From contig JBGQFW010000049.1 of NCBI GenBank assembly GCA_041497115.1, forward strand, positions 1 to 29,148: a stretch of DNA of 29,148 nt. The letters are read 5' to 3'. Numbering within the stretch: position 1 is the first letter of the stretch; every line of letters begins with the position of its first letter. The notes under the pieces were generated by a model that saw only the letters and a list, made by a program, of their open reading frames with translations, made no database searches and had not been told where the DNA came from. Below, in pieces: positions 17,166-25,762 of this stretch. The DNA is from AR5 sp041497115 (GTDB lineage Bacteria; Methylomirabilota; Methylomirabilia; Rokubacteriales; CSP1-6). The position numbers and the translations under genes are program-made.

Positions 17166-18311
17166 ATGGACTTCGAGCTCAGCGACGATCAGCGGCGCAT
17201 CCGCGACGCCGCCCGCGAGTTCGCCGAGGCCGAGCTGGGCGACCGGATCGCCCCCTACGACGCCAGCCACGAGTTCCCCCACGCGATCGTCGCCAAGCTC
17301 GGGCCGCTCGGCTTCCTGGGCGTCCTGGTGGACGAGGCGTACGGCGGCAGCGGCCTCGACTACGTGTCCTACGCCCTCATCGTCGAGGAGCTGAACCGCG
17401 GCGACGCCTCGGTCGGGATCACGATGTGGGCCCACAACTCGCTGTGCACGAACCACCTCAGCCTGTTCGGCTCGCCCGAGCAGAAGCGGCGGTGGCTGCC
17501 GCGCCTGGCCGCCGGCGAGGTCCTCGGCGCGTGGGGGCTGACCGAGCCCGGCGCGGGGTCCGACGCCGCCGCGCTCGCCACCCGCGCCGAGGCGCGCGAC
17601 GGCGGCTGGGTGCTCAACGGCAGCAAGGCCTTCATCACCAACGCCTCGGTGAGCGGCCTCGCCGTGGTGATGGCGCGGACGGATCCTGACCGGCGGGCCA
17701 AGGGCATCTCGGCTTTCGTCGTCGAGAAGGGCACGGCGGGGTTCAGCGCTGGGCGGCCGTACCGCAAGCTCGGGCTGCACGCCTCCGACACCGCCGAGCT
17801 GATCCTCGAGGACGCGCGCGTCCCCGCCGACCACCTGCTCGGCGAGCGCGGGCAGGGGTTCGTGCAGGCGATGCAGGTGCTCGAGGGGGGCCGCATCGCG
17901 ATGGCGGCGATGGCGGTCGGCATCGGGCAGGCGGCGGTGGACCAGGCCGTGCGATACATGAAGCAGCGCTCGGCGTTCGGCCGGACGCTGGCCGAGTTCA
18001 ACGGGCTGCGGGGGATGCTGGCGGACATCGCCACCGAGGTCGAGATCGCCCGCCTGCTCACGCTGCGCGCGGCCTGGCTCAAGGACGCCGGGCGGCCGTC
18101 CATGCTCGCCGCCGCCAAGGCCAAGCTGTTCGCCTCCGAGGCGGCCATGAAGGCCGCCTCCAAGGCGGTGCAGCTGCACGGCGGGGCCGGCTACATCACC
18201 GAGTTCCCGGTCGAGCGGATCTTCCGCGACGCCAAGCTCACCGAGATCGGCGAGGGCACCTCCGAGATCCAGCGGCTGGTCATCGCGCGGGAGATCCTCA
18301 AGGCCACGTGA
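17166..18311 (+). CDS. Acyl-CoA dehydrogenase (second copy)
   Basis: A 381-aa FAD-dependent acyl-CoA dehydrogenase, a paralogue of the gene at 11295. Signature GAWGLTEPGAGSDAA (121-135) and catalytic E363 in EGTSEIQRL are intact, and the QLHGGAGY block is at 336-343. The active-site lining differs from the first copy (NSLCTNH against NNSLYGD near 91), so different acyl chains are likely. An in-frame GTG at 17163 directly precedes the ATG at 17166; the ATG is preferred. Its stop overlaps the ABC ATPase start (GTGA), tying it to the importer downstream. Confidence 0.94.
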   Translation: MDFELSDDQRRIRDAAREFAEAELGDRIAPYDASHEFPHAIVAKLGPLGFLGVLVDEAYGGSGLDYVSYALIVEELNRGDASVGITMWAHNSLCTNHLSLFGSPEQKRRWLPRLAAGEVLGAWGLTEPGAGSDAAALATRAEARDGGWVLNGSKAFITNASVSGLAVVMARTDPDRRAKGISAFVVEKGTAGFSAGRPYRKLGLHASDTAELILEDARVPADHLLGERGQGFVQAMQVLEGGRIAMAAMAVGIGQAAVDQAVRYMKQRSAFGRTLAEFNGLRGMLADIATEVEIARLLTLRAAWLKDAGRPSMLAAAKAKLFASEAAMKAASKAVQLHGGAGYITEFPVERIFRDAKLTEIGEGTSEIQRLVIAREILKAT

Positions 18312-19084
18312 GCGACCTGATCGTCGTCGAGCGCGTCGGCAAGCGGTACCTGACGGGCTCGGGCCCCGTCGAGGCGCTCCACGACGTCTCCCTCACCGTC
18401 GGCGCCGGCGAGTTCTGCACGCTGATCGGCCCGTCGGGGTGCGGCAAGTCCACGCTGCTCGGGATGCTGGGCGGGCTCGTCGCGCCCGACGGCGGGCGCG
18501 TGCTGGTGGACGGCCGCCCGGTCGCCGGCCCCGATCCCCGGCGCGTCGCCACCGTCTTCCAGGAGGCCGGCCTCTTCCCGTGGCGCACCGCGCTCGAGAA
18601 CGTCGAGTTCGGCCTCGAGCTGCAGGGCATGCCCCGCGCGCGCCGGCGGGCGGTCGCCACCGACCTGCTCGGGCCGCTCGGGCTGCGCGACTTCGCCGCC
18701 AAGTATCCGCGCGAGCTGTCGGGCGGTATGCGCCAGCGGGTGGCGATCGGGCGCGCCCTGGCCATCGACACGCAGATCATCCTGATGGACGAGCCGTTCG
18801 GGGCGCTCGACGAGCAGACGCGCCAGCTGATGGGGGAGTGGCTGCTCGACATCTGGCGGCGCACCGGCAAGACCGTCGTGTTCGTCACCCACAGCCTGCA
18901 CGAGGCGCTGGCGCTCTCGACCCGCGTGGTCGTCATGACGGCGCGCCCCGGGCGTGTGAAGAGCGTGCGCGAGGTGTCGCTGCCGCATCCGCGCGCGGCG
19001 GAGTCGGCGGAGATGGTGGCGCTGCGCTCCCGGCTGTGGGGGGAGATCCGCGAGGAGTCCCTGCGCGCCATGGGCGAGCGGTGA
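18308..19084 (+). CDS. ABC transporter ATP-binding protein, NitT/TauT (SsuB/TauB) type
   Basis: A 258-aa ATPase for a nitrate/sulfonate/taurine-family importer. Walker A GPSGCGKS (41-48), Q-loop FQEAGLFPW (84-92), signature LSGGM (137-141), Walker B ILMDEP (158-163) and switch THS are all present. The LFPWRTALENVEFGLE block is typical of this family. The GTG start overlaps the second acyl-CoA dehydrogenase. The real substrate cannot be derived; this family also carries aromatic acids, pyrimidine precursors and riboflavin. Confidence 0.94.
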   Translation: MSDLIVVERVGKRYLTGSGPVEALHDVSLTVGAGEFCTLIGPSGCGKSTLLGMLGGLVAPDGGRVLVDGRPVAGPDPRRVATVFQEAGLFPWRTALENVEFGLELQGMPRARRRAVATDLLGPLGLRDFAAKYPRELSGGMRQRVAIGRALAIDTQIILMDEPFGALDEQTRQLMGEWLLDIWRRTGKTVVFVTHSLHEALALSTRVVVMTARPGRVKSVREVSLPHPRAAESAEMVALRSRLWGEIREESLRAMGER

Positions 19085-19097
19085 GGGGCGGCCGGCC

Positions 19098-19844
19098 GTG
19101 CGCGTGAGCCTGCTGCGGGCGGCGATCCTCGTGGGGCTGCTGGCGGCATGGGAGATCGCGGCGCGGGTGGGGAACCCGCTGCTGTACGTGCCGCCCTCCG
19201 CGGTGGCGCCGGCGGTGGGGCGGCTGCTCGCGCTGCAGTCGTATCCCGACCTGGTGGGCAGCCTGCTGCTGACGCTGCGCGAGATCGTGGCGGCCTACGC
19301 GCTGGCCGTCGCGGCCGGCCTGGCCATCGGCGCCGTGCTCGGCCTCAACCGGCTGGCCGGCCGCGCCTACGGGCCCATCCTCGCGGCGCTCTACGCGGTG
19401 CCGGCGGTGGTCTGGTACCCGTCGCTGATGCTCTTCTTCGGCCTCGACGCCGCGTCGAAGATCGTCTTCGGCTTCCTGCTCGGCTTCTTTCCGATCACGC
19501 TGGCGGTGCTGGCCGGGATCCGCCAGGTGAACCCCCACATGATCGCCGTCGCGCGCGCGTTCGGCGCCCGCCCGGCGGTGGTCTTCGCCAAGGTGATGGT
19601 GCCCTCCATGCTCTTCACGCTCGTCGGCGGCCTGCGCACCGGGCTGGCGCTGAGCGTGATCGGCGTCATCGTCGGCGAGATCCTCGGCTCCAAGTCGGGG
19701 ATGGGCGCCCTCATCAACCACGCCTACGGCCTGTTCCGCACCTCCGACTACGTGGCGCTCGTGCTCGTGACCCTCGTGCTGATCGTCGGCTCCGACGCGC
19801 TCGCCAGCCTGGTCGAGCGCCGCGCCCAGCGATGGACCGAGTGA
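19098..19844 (+). CDS. ABC transporter permease, NitT/TauT type (first)
   Basis: A 248-aa inner-membrane permease with about six TM helices. The first (5-20) is followed by the family segment NPLLYVPPSAVAPAV (26-40) and the periplasmic LALQSYPDLVGSL. The cytoplasmic coupling loop (near 146-175, RQVNPHMIAVARAFGA) is recognisable. The start is GTG at 19098, with GTG at 19104 as an alternative; there is only a weak GAGGGG upstream (19083-19088). It is followed by a paralogous permease overlapping by 13 bp, suggesting a heterodimeric channel, less usual for this family where one permease often forms a homodimer. Confidence 0.92.
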   Translation: MRVSLLRAAILVGLLAAWEIAARVGNPLLYVPPSAVAPAVGRLLALQSYPDLVGSLLLTLREIVAAYALAVAAGLAIGAVLGLNRLAGRAYGPILAALYAVPAVVWYPSLMLFFGLDAASKIVFGFLLGFFPITLAVLAGIRQVNPHMIAVARAFGARPAVVFAKVMVPSMLFTLVGGLRTGLALSVIGVIVGEILGSKSGMGALINHAYGLFRTSDYVALVLVTLVLIVGSDALASLVERRAQRWTE

Positions 19845-20602
19845 CCTCGAAGGGGGGCCAGCGGGCCCGCGTGGTGGTGGTGCAAGCGGTGAGTGTGCTC
19901 GTCGTGGTCGGCGCGTGGGAGGCGGTGGCGCGGGCGGGGTGGGTCGACCCGCTCTTCGTGCCGGCGCCCAGCGCGGTGGCGCTCGCGTTCGGCCGCATCG
20001 GGCGCAGCGCGCTGGCCGGGCTGGGTGACACGCTGCTGAAGACGGCGGTGGCCTACGTCCTCTCGGTCGTCCTCGGCGTCTCGCTCGGGGTGGCCGTCGG
20101 CTCGGTGCGGGCGCTGCGCGAGGTGCTGAGCCCCTTCGTCATCGCCGTGTACGGGATGCCCAAGATCCTCGTCCTCCCCTGGATCGTCCTCATCCTCGGC
20201 TTCGGGACGGCCCCCGCCATCGTCTACGGCACCATCCACGGGTTCTTCCCGATCCTGGTGCTCGTGATGGGCGGCGTGCGCGACGTGGACCGCACCCTGG
20301 TGACGGTGGCCCGCTCCCTCGGCGCCTCCACCTGGCAGCTCTACTGGAAAGTGCTGCTGCCCGCGATCGTGCCGACGGTGCTGGCCGGGATGCGGCTCGG
20401 CGTCGTCTTCTGCCTGCTCGGCGTGCTCATCGTCGAGATGTTCGCCGGCGTGCGCGGCATGGGCTACGTCCTGGGCTCGCTCGCCAACGGCTTTCAGGCG
20501 CCCGAGCTGTTCGCCGCCACCGGGCTGGTCTCGGCCGCCTCCATCGTGATCGTCCTCGGCCTCGACGCCCTCAACGAGCGGCTCTCGCACTGGCGCGGCT
20601 GA
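19832..20602 (+). CDS. ABC transporter permease, NitT/TauT type (second)
   Basis: A 256-aa permease related to the preceding one. It has an initial TM helix (about 14-32), the family block VDPLFVPAPSAVALAFGRIG and a coupling loop RDVDRTLVTVARSLGA then TWQLYWKVLLPAIVP. The ATG at 19832 lies inside the upstream gene. GTG at 19841, which would give a GTGA overlap as seen elsewhere here, is an equally good start. It ends the long operon; no binding protein follows on this strand, but one is encoded convergently at 22458-23435. Confidence 0.92.
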   Translation: MDRVTSKGGQRARVVVVQAVSVLVVVGAWEAVARAGWVDPLFVPAPSAVALAFGRIGRSALAGLGDTLLKTAVAYVLSVVLGVSLGVAVGSVRALREVLSPFVIAVYGMPKILVLPWIVLILGFGTAPAIVYGTIHGFFPILVLVMGGVRDVDRTLVTVARSLGASTWQLYWKVLLPAIVPTVLAGMRLGVVFCLLGVLIVEMFAGVRGMGYVLGSLANGFQAPELFAATGLVSAASIVIVLGLDALNERLSHWRG

Positions 20603-20763
20603 CGGAGTCGGTCACTTCCTGGCCGGGGCGTCTCCCCGACCGTCTCGGAACTGACCGCTGCCGGCCGAGGCCCCGCCCGCATCTATGCGGAATTCCGGCG
20701 GTCGGTCTCCGTCCCGCGCTTGGAACGGGGGTTGCTCTCCTGGATGCCGGAGGACGTCGGACG
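20603..20763. other. Gap after the long operon: weak hairpin, no clear gene
   Basis: A short inverted repeat CGGGG/CCCCG (20624-20628 with 20634-20638, loop CGTCT) could mark the end of the operon, but it lacks a U-tract and is weak. The frame of the upstream permease stays open past its stop to a TGA at 20765-20767, with only a TTG or a late ATG as possible starts. I do not call it a gene. No good promoter is visible for the two small genes that follow. Confidence 0.4.
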
Positions 20764-20859
20764 GTGAGTTGGATGCAATTCGGAGCCTACGTCTCGGTAG
20801 CGTGCACGATCTTCGTGGGAGGCGTGGGGTTCTGCTGGCTCGTGTTCTGGCGCCGGTAG
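20764..20859 (+). CDS. Putative single-pass membrane microprotein, 31 aa
   Basis: GTG at 20764 is preceded by GGAGGA (20749-20754) with 9 nt spacing and opens 31 codons: MSWMQFGAY, then a hydrophobic run of about 20 residues (from VSVAC to LVFW) ending in RR before TAG at 20857-20859. Hydrophobic core followed by arginines predicts one TM helix with the C-terminus in the cytoplasm. A GGVG turn lies in the helix. An ATG three codons later (20773) is an alternative start. Third positions are mostly G/C. It is 26 bp upstream of the 84-aa gene with a strong ribosome site, so the two may be co-expressed. Function unknown. Confidence 0.5.
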   Translation: MSWMQFGAYVSVACTIFVGGVGFCWLVFWRR

Positions 20860-20885
20860 CCGACCGAGGGGGAGGAGGACAACCC

Positions 20886-21140
20886 ATGGCGGTGACGATC
20901 ACGACGACCAAGTCGCCCGCAACCCGATCCGGGATGCCGCCGGTGTCGACGGTGTTCCGGTCCGCCGACGGCGCGCTCCATCACGCGCGCTGCGCGACCC
21001 GCATGGACTTCATGGGGGGCCGCGCCGGGGTCGAGCTGGACTTCTACTGCCTGACGTGCTGCGAGCACGTCACGGTGACGCCCTACGTGCTCTCGCGCCT
21101 GCCGGCGCCGGGTTCGTTCAGGCCGGTTCGGGGGCGGTGA
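20886..21140 (+). CDS. Small Cys/His-rich protein, 84 aa, function unknown
   Basis: The ATG at 20886 follows a very strong ribosome site GGAGGAGGA (20871-20879) by 6 nt. The protein has H33-x2-C36 and C55-x2-C58 with extra C59 and H61, a pattern that could form a zinc ribbon or knuckle. The N-terminal 20 residues are Thr/Ser-rich and probably flexible. No known family is recognised. Its last 23 bp overlap the 3' end of the convergent gene on the minus strand. The ribosome site and conserved-looking Cys pattern make it likely real; metal binding is inference. Confidence 0.65.
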   Translation: MAVTITTTKSPATRSGMPPVSTVFRSADGALHHARCATRMDFMGGRAGVELDFYCLTCCEHVTVTPYVLSRLPAPGSFRPVRGR

Positions 21141-22458
21141 CCCGGGAGCGCCGGACACGGGCGTGGACGTCGCGGACGACGTTGCGCTCGAGGGTGACGT
21201 CCACCTGGTGATCCTCGGCGTCCCAGTGCTGGACCGTGGTGAGGAAGCCGAACGCGCGCGGGTGATGCGGCATCAGCCGCCGGCCCCGGTAGACCAGCGT
21301 CCGCTTGTCGGGATCCGTGAGCTGCGACAGCTCTTCCACGTGGGGACCGCACAGCCGTAGCACCTCGTCGTGGGTGGTCGTCCCCGGCACGATCCGCCCC
21401 AGCGTCTCCGCCTCCAGCACCACGCCCTGCACGCGCGCCGACGCGCTCCCCCGGGCCGCGCCGAACTGCACCCGCCCCGCCCACCGCTTGCGCGTGCGCT
21501 CGGCGACGCTGCGCACCAGCACCCCGGCGAGATTGCCCAGCCCGAAGAACAGCGCGGGGATCAGCACCGGCGCCCACGACTGCAGCCGCGTGAAGTAGCC
21601 GAACTGGATCGTCAGCACCTGCGGCTGCAACCCCTCCGAGCGGTCGAGGAAGAGCGAGACCGTCTCGGTGCTCTCCTGCGTCTCGCTGAGCTGCCGCCGG
21701 GCCGACTGCGGGAACAGCTCGTCGATCTTCAGGTGATCGGCGTCGGCGAAGTTGACGATGATCTGGGCGGGGTCCTCGGCCAGCTTGATCACCCGGTCGC
21801 GGTGCTGGAAGTACATCGGGAACGCCGCGCGGTGGCGGACCTCGTTGAACGACACCACGAGCCGGTAGCGCGGCCCCCAGAAGGCGTGCTCGAACCACGT
21901 GCCGGCCTTGGCCTTGAGCAATCCCCGGGTGGTCATCTGCAGCCCGATCAGGTACACGCGGTTGGCGAACCGCGGGTTCCACGGGATGCGGATCCACGCC
22001 GCCGGCGAGGTGAGGCCGAGCGCGCCGCCCTCGCGCACGAAGGTCACGAACGACGCCGCGTCCGGGAGCGGCTCGGCCGCCCGCCGGGGGCCGATCTGGT
22101 AGAGGTTGCGCGCGGTGAGCGGCAGGCGGCCGCCGCCGATGACCGTGAAGCCGCGGGCGGTCAGGTCCTTCTCGAGCGCGGGGTCGGCCGGTCCCAGCTT
22201 CGGATCGGCGACGATGTCGCCCGGCCACAGGAGGTAGAGGTCCTGCTCGATCGCCGCCGCGTCCTGCCCGGGCGGGATCACCACCGAGAAGTTGATGTTC
22301 ACCGGGATCGGCCCGAGCTTGGGCGAGAGGGCGGCGCGCACGAACAGCGGGCCGATCGTGAACGGCGGGTTGGGCTTCTCGGCGAAGAACGTCTGGGCGT
22401 GGGCACCACCCGGCGCCGCCAGCAGCAGCGCAGCGAGCGCCCACGCCCGCCCGCGCAT
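21118..22458 (-). CDS. Exported/membrane protein with BamE-like C-terminal region, function unknown
   Basis: A 446-aa protein with a Sec signal peptide (1-21, ending GGAHA), a region of about 270 residues rich in beta-prone sequence and aromatic residues without a family I recognise, one TM helix (about 296-316, WAPVLIPALFFGLGNLAGVLV), a basic segment (RTRKRW, 321-326), and a C-terminal domain from about 350. That domain reads like SmpA/BamE: IVPGTTTHDEVLRLCGP, then DKRTLVYRGRR and a final VDVTLERNVVRDV. Positive charges after the helix put this domain in the cytoplasm, unlike BamE, which is periplasmic. The ATG overlaps the stop of the upstream binding protein by one base (TGATG), so they are coupled. 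The domain match is by eye. Confidence 0.75.
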   Translation of the reverse strand: MRGRAWALAALLLAAPGGAHAQTFFAEKPNPPFTIGPLFVRAALSPKLGPIPVNINFSVVIPPGQDAAAIEQDLYLLWPGDIVADPKLGPADPALEKDLTARGFTVIGGGRLPLTARNLYQIGPRRAAEPLPDAASFVTFVREGGALGLTSPAAWIRIPWNPRFANRVYLIGLQMTTRGLLKAKAGTWFEHAFWGPRYRLVVSFNEVRHRAAFPMYFQHRDRVIKLAEDPAQIIVNFADADHLKIDELFPQSARRQLSETQESTETVSLFLDRSEGLQPQVLTIQFGYFTRLQSWAPVLIPALFFGLGNLAGVLVRSVAERTRKRWAGRVQFGAARGSASARVQGVVLEAETLGRIVPGTTTHDEVLRLCGPHVEELSQLTDPDKRTLVYRGRRLMPHHPRAFGFLTTVQHWDAEDHQVDVTLERNVVRDVHARVRRSRVTAPEPA

Positions 22459-23435
22459 CAGCCGATCTTCACCGGGGTGAACGAGCGGGCCACGTGCTCC
22501 TCGAGCGGCAGCCGCTTCTTGATCACGCCGTGCTCGAGCAGGGTGTCCTGGATCGCGCGCAGCGCTTCGATGCTGATCGTGCCGTCGTGCGACATGAGGG
22601 AGCCGGAGATCTTGTGGGCGCCCAGCACCGCCTCCGGACTCCAGCCGATCTTCTTGGCCACGATCTCGGCGGCGTCGCCGGGCTTGTCGGTCATGAAGCG
22701 CATGGCGGTGAAGATGCCGCGCATCGCCCGCCGGATGTCGTCGCCGTGTCTCTTGATGCCGTCCTCGGAGACGTACTGGATCTGGCTGATCCAGTGCGGC
22801 GTGATCTTGTCCAGCCGCATGAGCACCTTCGACTTGCCGGCGAGCTGGGTGACGGCGCCCCCGTCGCCCCACACGAACGCGTGGATCTCCTTGCGCGAGA
22901 GCGCGGCGATCTGGGCGTCGAGGCCGCCGAGGCCGACGATCTTCACGTCGTGATCGGGGTCCCACCCCTGCGCCTTGGCCACCATGCGCGCGAACACCCA
23001 CGTGGTGGAGCCGGGCGCGGTGACGCCGATGGCCTTACCCTTCAGCTCGCCGACGCTCTTGACGTCGGGGGCCACGTTGAAGGTGAAGTGATTGCCCTCG
23101 GTGTGGGTGGCCACCATCTTGAGCGGCATGCCCGCCTCGCGGAAGACGAGGATGTCGGTGCTGCCGGCGGCGCCCAGCAGCACCTCGCCGGCGACGACCG
23201 CCTTCACGAGGTTGGGGCCGCCGCGGAACGGCACGAACTCCACGCTGAGATTCTCGCCCCGGAAGAAGCCCTTCTCCTCCGCGACGATGAACGGCCCGGC
23301 CAGCGAGTAGTCGCCCAGCACGGCGGTGCCCAGCCTCACGCTGACCTGCGCCCGCACGGCGGGAGCGGGCAGCACGGCGGCGACGGACGCGCCGGAAGCG
23401 GCCAGGAGAAAGCGGCGCCGACTGATGGCTGACAT
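22458..23435 (-). CDS. ABC transporter substrate-binding protein, NitT/TauT (NMT1/THI5-like) type, Tat-exported
   Basis: A 325-aa binding protein of the nitrate/sulfonate/pyrimidine-precursor type. A Tat signal SRRRFLLAASG (5-15) leads to cleavage near AVRA-Q (29/30). The mature part has the family features GPFIVAEEKGFFRGENLSVEFVP near 47-69, GGPNLVKAVVAGEVLLGAAGS (72-92) and GKAIGVTAPGSTTWVFAR (133-150). AGGGAGG 8 nt upstream of the ATG fixes the start. It is the natural partner of the NitT/TauT-type ATPase and permeases at 18308-20602, although on the opposite strand. Folding before export (Tat) is common in this family. Confidence 0.93.
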   Translation of the reverse strand: MSAISRRRFLLAASGASVAAVLPAPAVRAQVSVRLGTAVLGDYSLAGPFIVAEEKGFFRGENLSVEFVPFRGGPNLVKAVVAGEVLLGAAGSTDILVFREAGMPLKMVATHTEGNHFTFNVAPDVKSVGELKGKAIGVTAPGSTTWVFARMVAKAQGWDPDHDVKIVGLGGLDAQIAALSRKEIHAFVWGDGGAVTQLAGKSKVLMRLDKITPHWISQIQYVSEDGIKRHGDDIRRAMRGIFTAMRFMTDKPGDAAEIVAKKIGWSPEAVLGAHKISGSLMSHDGTISIEALRAIQDTLLEHGVIKKRLPLEEHVARSFTPVKIG

Positions 23436-23517
23436 GGACAGGGCCTCCCTGGGGTGATACGGTACCCCGCACTCCGTTGCGATCGTACAACCTCTACTGC
23501 GCCGTTCACAATCACCG
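23436..23517. promoter_or_regulatory. Divergent intergenic region between binding-protein and crotonase genes
   Basis: This 82-bp gap must serve both directions. On the minus strand TTGTGA (23506-23511) and TACGAT (23482-23487) lie 18 bp apart, a fair sigma70-like pair for the binding-protein gene. A 5-bp inverted repeat GGGGT/ACCCC (23451-23455 with 23464-23468) sits near that gene's start. On the plus strand I see no convincing promoter and no Shine-Dalgarno sequence before the crotonase ATG. Confidence 0.35.
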
Positions 23518-24282
23518 ATGACCGACAGCCCCGTCGCCTACCGAGCCGCCGACGGTGTGGCGTGGATCACGCTGGATCGTCCAAGCGTCCTCAACGCGCT
23601 CGACACCGAGGTCGCCGCCACGCTGGCCGAGCGTGTGGAGACGGCCGCCGGCGATCCCGCCGTCGGCATCGTGGTCGTGCGGGGGGCCGGGCGCGCGTTC
23701 TGCTCGGGCATGGACCGGACCGCGCTGGCCGGCGGCGCCATCGGCGAACCGTTCCATCGCGCGTGGATGCGCGCGCTGAACCGGCTGGAGGACATGCCGA
23801 AGGTCACGCTGGCCGTGCTGCACGGCTACTCGATCGGCGGCGGGCTGCAGATCGGCCTGGCGTGCGACCTGCGGCTGGCCACCGACGACGCCGTCCTCGG
23901 CCTGGGCGCCTCGCGCCACGGCATCATTCCCGACGGCGCCGTGCTGCGGCTGGCCCGCCTCGTCGGCCTCGCCCGCGCCAAGGAGCTCGCGCTGCTCAAC
24001 GACCACGTGACCCCGGCGGCGGCGCTCGCGATGGGGCTGGTGACCTGGGTGTGCGCGGCGGCCGCGGTGGAGGCGACGCTCGCCTCGATCATCGAGCGCG
24101 TGCGAGGGCAGGCGCCGACCGCCAACGCGCACATCAAGCGGCTGCTCCACGAGTCGTTCCACCGCGACCCGCGCGCAGCCGGCGAGGACGTCATGGCCGC
24201 CCAGCTCGAGTGCCTGGCCTCGCCCGAGACCGCCGAAGCCAACCGCGCATGGCTCCAGAAGCGCCCATGCCCACCGACCTGA
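23518..24282 (+). CDS. Enoyl-CoA hydratase/isomerase (crotonase) family protein
   Basis: A 254-aa crotonase-fold protein acting on an acyl-CoA. The oxyanion-hole segments are recognisable: GAGRAFCSGMD (56-66) and GYSIGGGLQ (103-111). The two glutamates needed for classical hydration are missing: the first position is Q111 and the second A131. D139 in GIIPDGA lies where isomerases such as PaaG use aspartate. So an isomerase, or another crotonase reaction, is more likely than plain hydration. The ATG has no ribosome site, which suggests a leaderless or weakly translated gene. It overlaps livG by 16 bp and thus starts the branched-chain-type importer operon. Confidence 0.9.
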   Translation: MTDSPVAYRAADGVAWITLDRPSVLNALDTEVAATLAERVETAAGDPAVGIVVVRGAGRAFCSGMDRTALAGGAIGEPFHRAWMRALNRLEDMPKVTLAVLHGYSIGGGLQIGLACDLRLATDDAVLGLGASRHGIIPDGAVLRLARLVGLARAKELALLNDHVTPAAALAMGLVTWVCAAAAVEATLASIIERVRGQAPTANAHIKRLLHESFHRDPRAAGEDVMAAQLECLASPETAEANRAWLQKRPCPPT

Positions 24283-25014
24283 TCCTCGAGACCCGGGGGC
24301 TGACCAAGGAGTTCCGCGGCTTCGTCGCCGTCAAGGGGGTGGACCTGCGCGTGCGCCGGGGAAGCATCCACGCCCTGATCGGTCCCAACGGCGCCGGCAA
24401 GACCACGTGCTTCAACCTCCTCACGCACTTCCTGGCGCCGACCGCCGGCCGCATCCTGTTCAACGGGCGCGACATCACCGGCAGCCGCCCGGCCGACATC
24501 GCGCGGCGGGGGCTCGTGCGCTCGTTCCAGATCTCGGCGGTGTTCCCGCACCTGACGGTGCTGGAGAACGTGCGCATCGCGCTCCAGCGCCGGCGCGGCG
24601 CCTCCTTCGACTTCTGGCGGGCCGAGCGCGTGCTGGAGGCGTTCAACGGCCGCGCGCTGGAGCTGCTGGGGGCGGTCGGGCTGACCGCGTTCGCGGCGAC
24701 CACCGCCGTGGAGCTGCCCTACGGGCGCAAGCGCGCGCTGGAGATCGCCACCACGCTGGCCCTCGATCCCGAGATGATGCTGCTCGACGAGCCGACCGCC
24801 GGCATGGCCCACGAGGACGTCGCCCGGATCTCGGCGCTGATCAAGCAGGTCGCGGCGAATCGCACGGTGCTGATGGTGGAGCACAATCTGAACGTCGTCG
24901 AGAACCTGTCCGACACGATCACCGTGCTCGCGCGCGGCGAGGTGCTGGCCGAGGGCGACTATCGGACCGTCTCCCGCAACCCCGACGTGATCCAGGCCTA
25001 CATGGGCACCGCGC

Positions 25015-25022
<8 letters not shown>
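24267..25022 (+). CDS. livG: Branched-chain amino acid-type ABC transporter ATP-binding protein
   Basis: A 251-aa LivG-type ATPase. Walker A GPNGAGKTT (39-47), Walker B MMLLDEP (170-176) and switch VEHN (204-207) are intact. The signature motif is LPYGRKR (150-156) in place of LSxGxQR, a variant within LivG-like proteins. The ATG at 24267 lies inside the crotonase end; an in-frame ATG six codons upstream (24249) is an alternative. It overlaps livF by 8 bp. Liv-type systems of soil bacteria often carry aromatic or other carboxylates instead of amino acids. Confidence 0.95.
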
Positions 25023-25725
<703 letters not shown>

Positions 25726-25762
25726 TCTCCGCACACGCACCCTCACACGAAGGAGCCACCGC

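Noticed and set aside
20624..20638. CGGGG/CCCCG hairpin as intrinsic terminator
   Set aside because: The stem is only 5 bp and no T-run follows, so it is noted only within the gap entry.
20603..20767. Open frame after the second permease ending in a TGA that overlaps the microprotein start
   Set aside because: It has no ATG or GTG start apart from an ATG seven codons before the stop; TTG at 20720 has no ribosome site. It looks like chance openness after the permease stop.
23475..23490. Imperfect palindrome GTTGCGATCGTACAAC as an operator
   Set aside because: Only the outer four bases are symmetric around an off-centre CGATCG, and no regulator gene is adjacent.
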